Made by a program: the position numbers and the translations under genes. 64,000 nucleotides of DNA from assembly GCF_000764305.2 (NCBI RefSeq), contig NW_025930675.1:124001-188000 (forward strand), read 5' to 3'. Positions 61,764 through 64,000 of the stretch are shown piece after piece; the first letter of the stretch is position 1; every line of letters starts with the position of its first letter. The stretch is from Hyalella azteca. Lineage: Eukaryota > Arthropoda > Malacostraca > Amphipoda > Hyalellidae. Under the pieces are notes generated by a model. It saw only the letters and a program-made list of their open reading frames with translations, did no database searches and was not told where the DNA came from.

Positions 61764-62016
61764 CAAGCACTGACAGAGCTGAAAGCTTCCTCTCCTGCCA
61801 GGATGGACGGCATGCGTGACTGTCTCAAGCACTGACAGAGCTGCCACCTTCCTCTCCTGCCAGGATGGACAGTCTCAAGCACTGACAGAGCTGCCGCCTT
61901 CCTCTCCTGCCAGGATGGACGGCATGCGTGACTGTCTCAAGCACTGACAGAGCTGCCGCCTTCCTCTCCTGCCAGGATGGACGGCATGCGTGACTGTCTC
62001 AAGCACTGACAGAGCT
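61764..62016. repeat. 62-bp tandem repeat, 5 copies, one with a 12-bp deletion
   Basis: The phrase caagcactgacagagctg starts at 61764, 61826, 61876, 61938 and 62000. Four intervals are 62, 50, 62 and 62. The short unit lacks the ggcatgcgtgac segment. Confidence 0.95.
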
Positions 62017-62019
62017 TCT

Positions 62020-64000
62020 ACTCGCACTCGAGCCTTTCAGCCGCGCTAAAATTCATCAATCAAATGCTAATCTTTGCTAATGATCAGGGGTTCGAACACT
62101 CAGCTCAGGCTTCCCAGTCAGGGTATCGCGTAGACAAACGAGTAGGGCACCGCATGAGATGACCTCAGCCAAAGGTTATTTAAAACAAAATTAAGTGAAT
62201 TAAAAATTAAACAGAGGGCCTTAATGAAATGAAAATGATAACAAAATACGATGAATCGCCTGAAAGCAGCAAAAGAAAAAAAACTAAAACAAGCTCCTAT
62301 AATTTCCAAATTTTAGAAAAATTAATATTTGGCGAAAAGAAGATGATTAAAATACGAACATGGGACCAGGGAAAATGCGTTTGGGCCGTTAATTATCGAT
62401 TCAACGGTAGTTTCTGAGCGATAGCTCGGAATATCACGTGCAGAGACCAAAATATGCTGGTAAAATTGAACCCAATTGAAAAAATTATGCGTGCAGGTAA
62501 TAAATACGAATAAAAAAATAGTAAAAATTTTATATATGTTTTTTCTCATTGCAGCCGCAATTTCCACATAAACTTTTAAACTCTTGTCTACAATGTCAAA
62601 GTGACGTTAAACATTACGATCAACACTCGATTTAAATGAACAATTTTTAACCATGAAATGAGTTTAATGAGCACTATAAAGCCTTGAATTGCATGGTTAT
62701 GGCGAGTGATGAGCGGGAAGCGATCAGTCACTCCATTGAATAGGTTCATCGTCCATTAGCGCAAAACAAGGGCCTGATATAGCATGCAAGGAAGCCCGTG
62801 TGAGCGCCCAGAAAAGACGAATTAACCGCACACTGAGATCGGGATCAATTAGCCCGCGTTCACACAGCGCGCGAAAAATATCTGTGCGCACAAGAACTTC
62901 ACATGAACGCTATTTAATGCAACAGTTCTTGATAACGAGCAAGAGAAAAAATATTTTAACACAAGAATGCATGAAAAAATATGTGATAGAAAAACTATTT
63001 TGTCTTGCAATGTGAAATAAGCAGAGCTAGAAAAGCCGTTTCAATGTTCACTTGACTAATTTAAACGAATTTTGCGAATTCGTTAAAAAATCTGTTAAAT
63101 GGAAAATTTTAAACTAACTAAAGAGAATATTTCATGAACTATAGGAGCAAGTCAAACTTCAAGTGATAAATATGTAAAAAGATAGTTTCCTTTTGAACTG
63201 TACAAAATTATTTTCATTAAAAAATTCGAACAGAATTTGTTGTTTAGATAATTTTGAACGGAAAATTGCAGAGAAAAAAAAAACAATCGAACTACATTAC
63301 AGGGTGGCACTTAAGAATTTTTTTCGGTTAGGAAACACTTACCACTATAAAGCGAGAAAATAAATCGAGGAAATAAAGCGAGGATGAAATAAAAGTGCGA
63401 AAGCTAGGATGAAATAAAGAAAAGTGCGTTTGGTTGAGGAGACGTCGCTCTCAGAGCAAGAGGAAAAATAAGTAATTTTTGTTAGACGTGAACGCGAGCT
63501 ACGTAACCCCTGTGGGGATGACATGGGAAGTCGATCGGTCGAGTTTGAACGAGGAAGGTAATAATGGGAGAGCCCGTGCGATGCCAGCGTCTGATACGCG
63601 ATGTTCTGGACGTGACTTGCAAGAACCGCATTAGCTGGCTTCTCTGGGGCCTGGAACTACGCTAGTGCTTCATATCCAGCAACTAGTATTTACTGTATTA
63701 CTATTCTCCATTTAAAAGGATCAGCTGCATGGAATTCCTAATTGCCGAATTTCGTTTTTTTCTTAATTCCGCAAGTTAATTTTAAATCAAAAAGATAATT
63801 TATACGGCATTCTTCGTTCAAAAAGTTCATTCTTCATTCATTTATACGGCATCTTATTCTCCTTGACATTAAATATTTTTGTACATTTCAATTCGATTTC
63901 AAAGCAGTTTAGCTTATACCTCAGATAAAATACGAGTTTCCAATCGTTTCGAGAGATGGAGATAAAAAATTTGAAAGTGGACACAGACGGTCTGATGAAG
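62020..64000. other. AT-rich non-coding DNA to the window end
   Basis: No gene is recognised. A tRNA B-box-like ggttcgaacac at 62088-62098 has no partner A box. A transposon-end-like acagggtggc at 63300 has no inverted partner nearby. Confidence 0.4.

Noticed and set aside
62088..62098. tRNA B-box-like ggttcgaacac
   Set aside because: No A box or pairable arms at tRNA spacing on either strand; ttcgaa is self-complementary and matches by chance.
63300..63315. acagggtggcac, like a transposon end
   Set aside because: No inverted partner was found within the rest of the window, and the window ends 700 bases later.

Overview
This is a eukaryotic nuclear scaffold, almost certainly arthropod. The clearest evidence is two spliced exons on the minus strand that encode the first immunoglobulin domain (Ig1) of a Roundabout (Robo) axon-guidance receptor. 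They have consensus splice sites and matching intron phases, and the Robo-type residues are arthropod-like. A crustacean is a reasonable guess from the style of the LINE and the abundance of minisatellites, but the sequence does not prove it. There is no operon structure and no compact gene content. More than 95 % of the window is intronic or intergenic AT-rich DNA, tandem repeats and decayed transposons.

Robo locus (minus strand, about 6.2-19.9 kb): the exon for the first half of Ig1 is at 19763-19901 and the exon for the second half is at 6535-6695. An intron of about 13.1 kb separates them. It holds a decayed non-LTR retrotransposon (about 17.94-19.65 kb) in the same orientation as the gene and a dense cluster of minisatellites (7.4-9.3, 12.3-13.6, 14.2-14.6 and 16.4 kb). 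Just downstream of the second exon lie two partial tandem copies of that exon. The nearer one keeps an open frame and could in principle be an 84-nt, phase-symmetric cassette exon. Upstream robo exons (5' UTR, signal peptide) should lie above 19.9 kb and Ig2 onward below 6.2 kb, but I recognise none of them inside the window.

Region 1-6.2 kb: no gene seen. It contains two single-N assembly joins. One has an exact 149-bp duplication on both sides. The other lies 13 bases from a complete 38-bp Nextera mate-pair junction adapter at 4200-4237, which is synthetic DNA left in the assembly.

Region 20-64 kb: no gene is supported. Identifiable elements are a dimeric 61-bp satellite (25.55 kb), several short minisatellites (35.8, 37.4, 41.0, 61.2, 61.8 kb), a 430-bp purine tract (46.7 kb) and a 775-bp foldback transposon flanked by TA (47.84-48.61 kb) inside a 12-bp-period array. 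There are also several tandem duplications of 128-165 bp (53.5, 53.9, 55.7 kb) and a weak, decayed aspartic-protease remnant of an LTR retrotransposon (60.6 kb, minus strand). Most long open frames in the window are by-products of tandem repeats whose period is a multiple of three.
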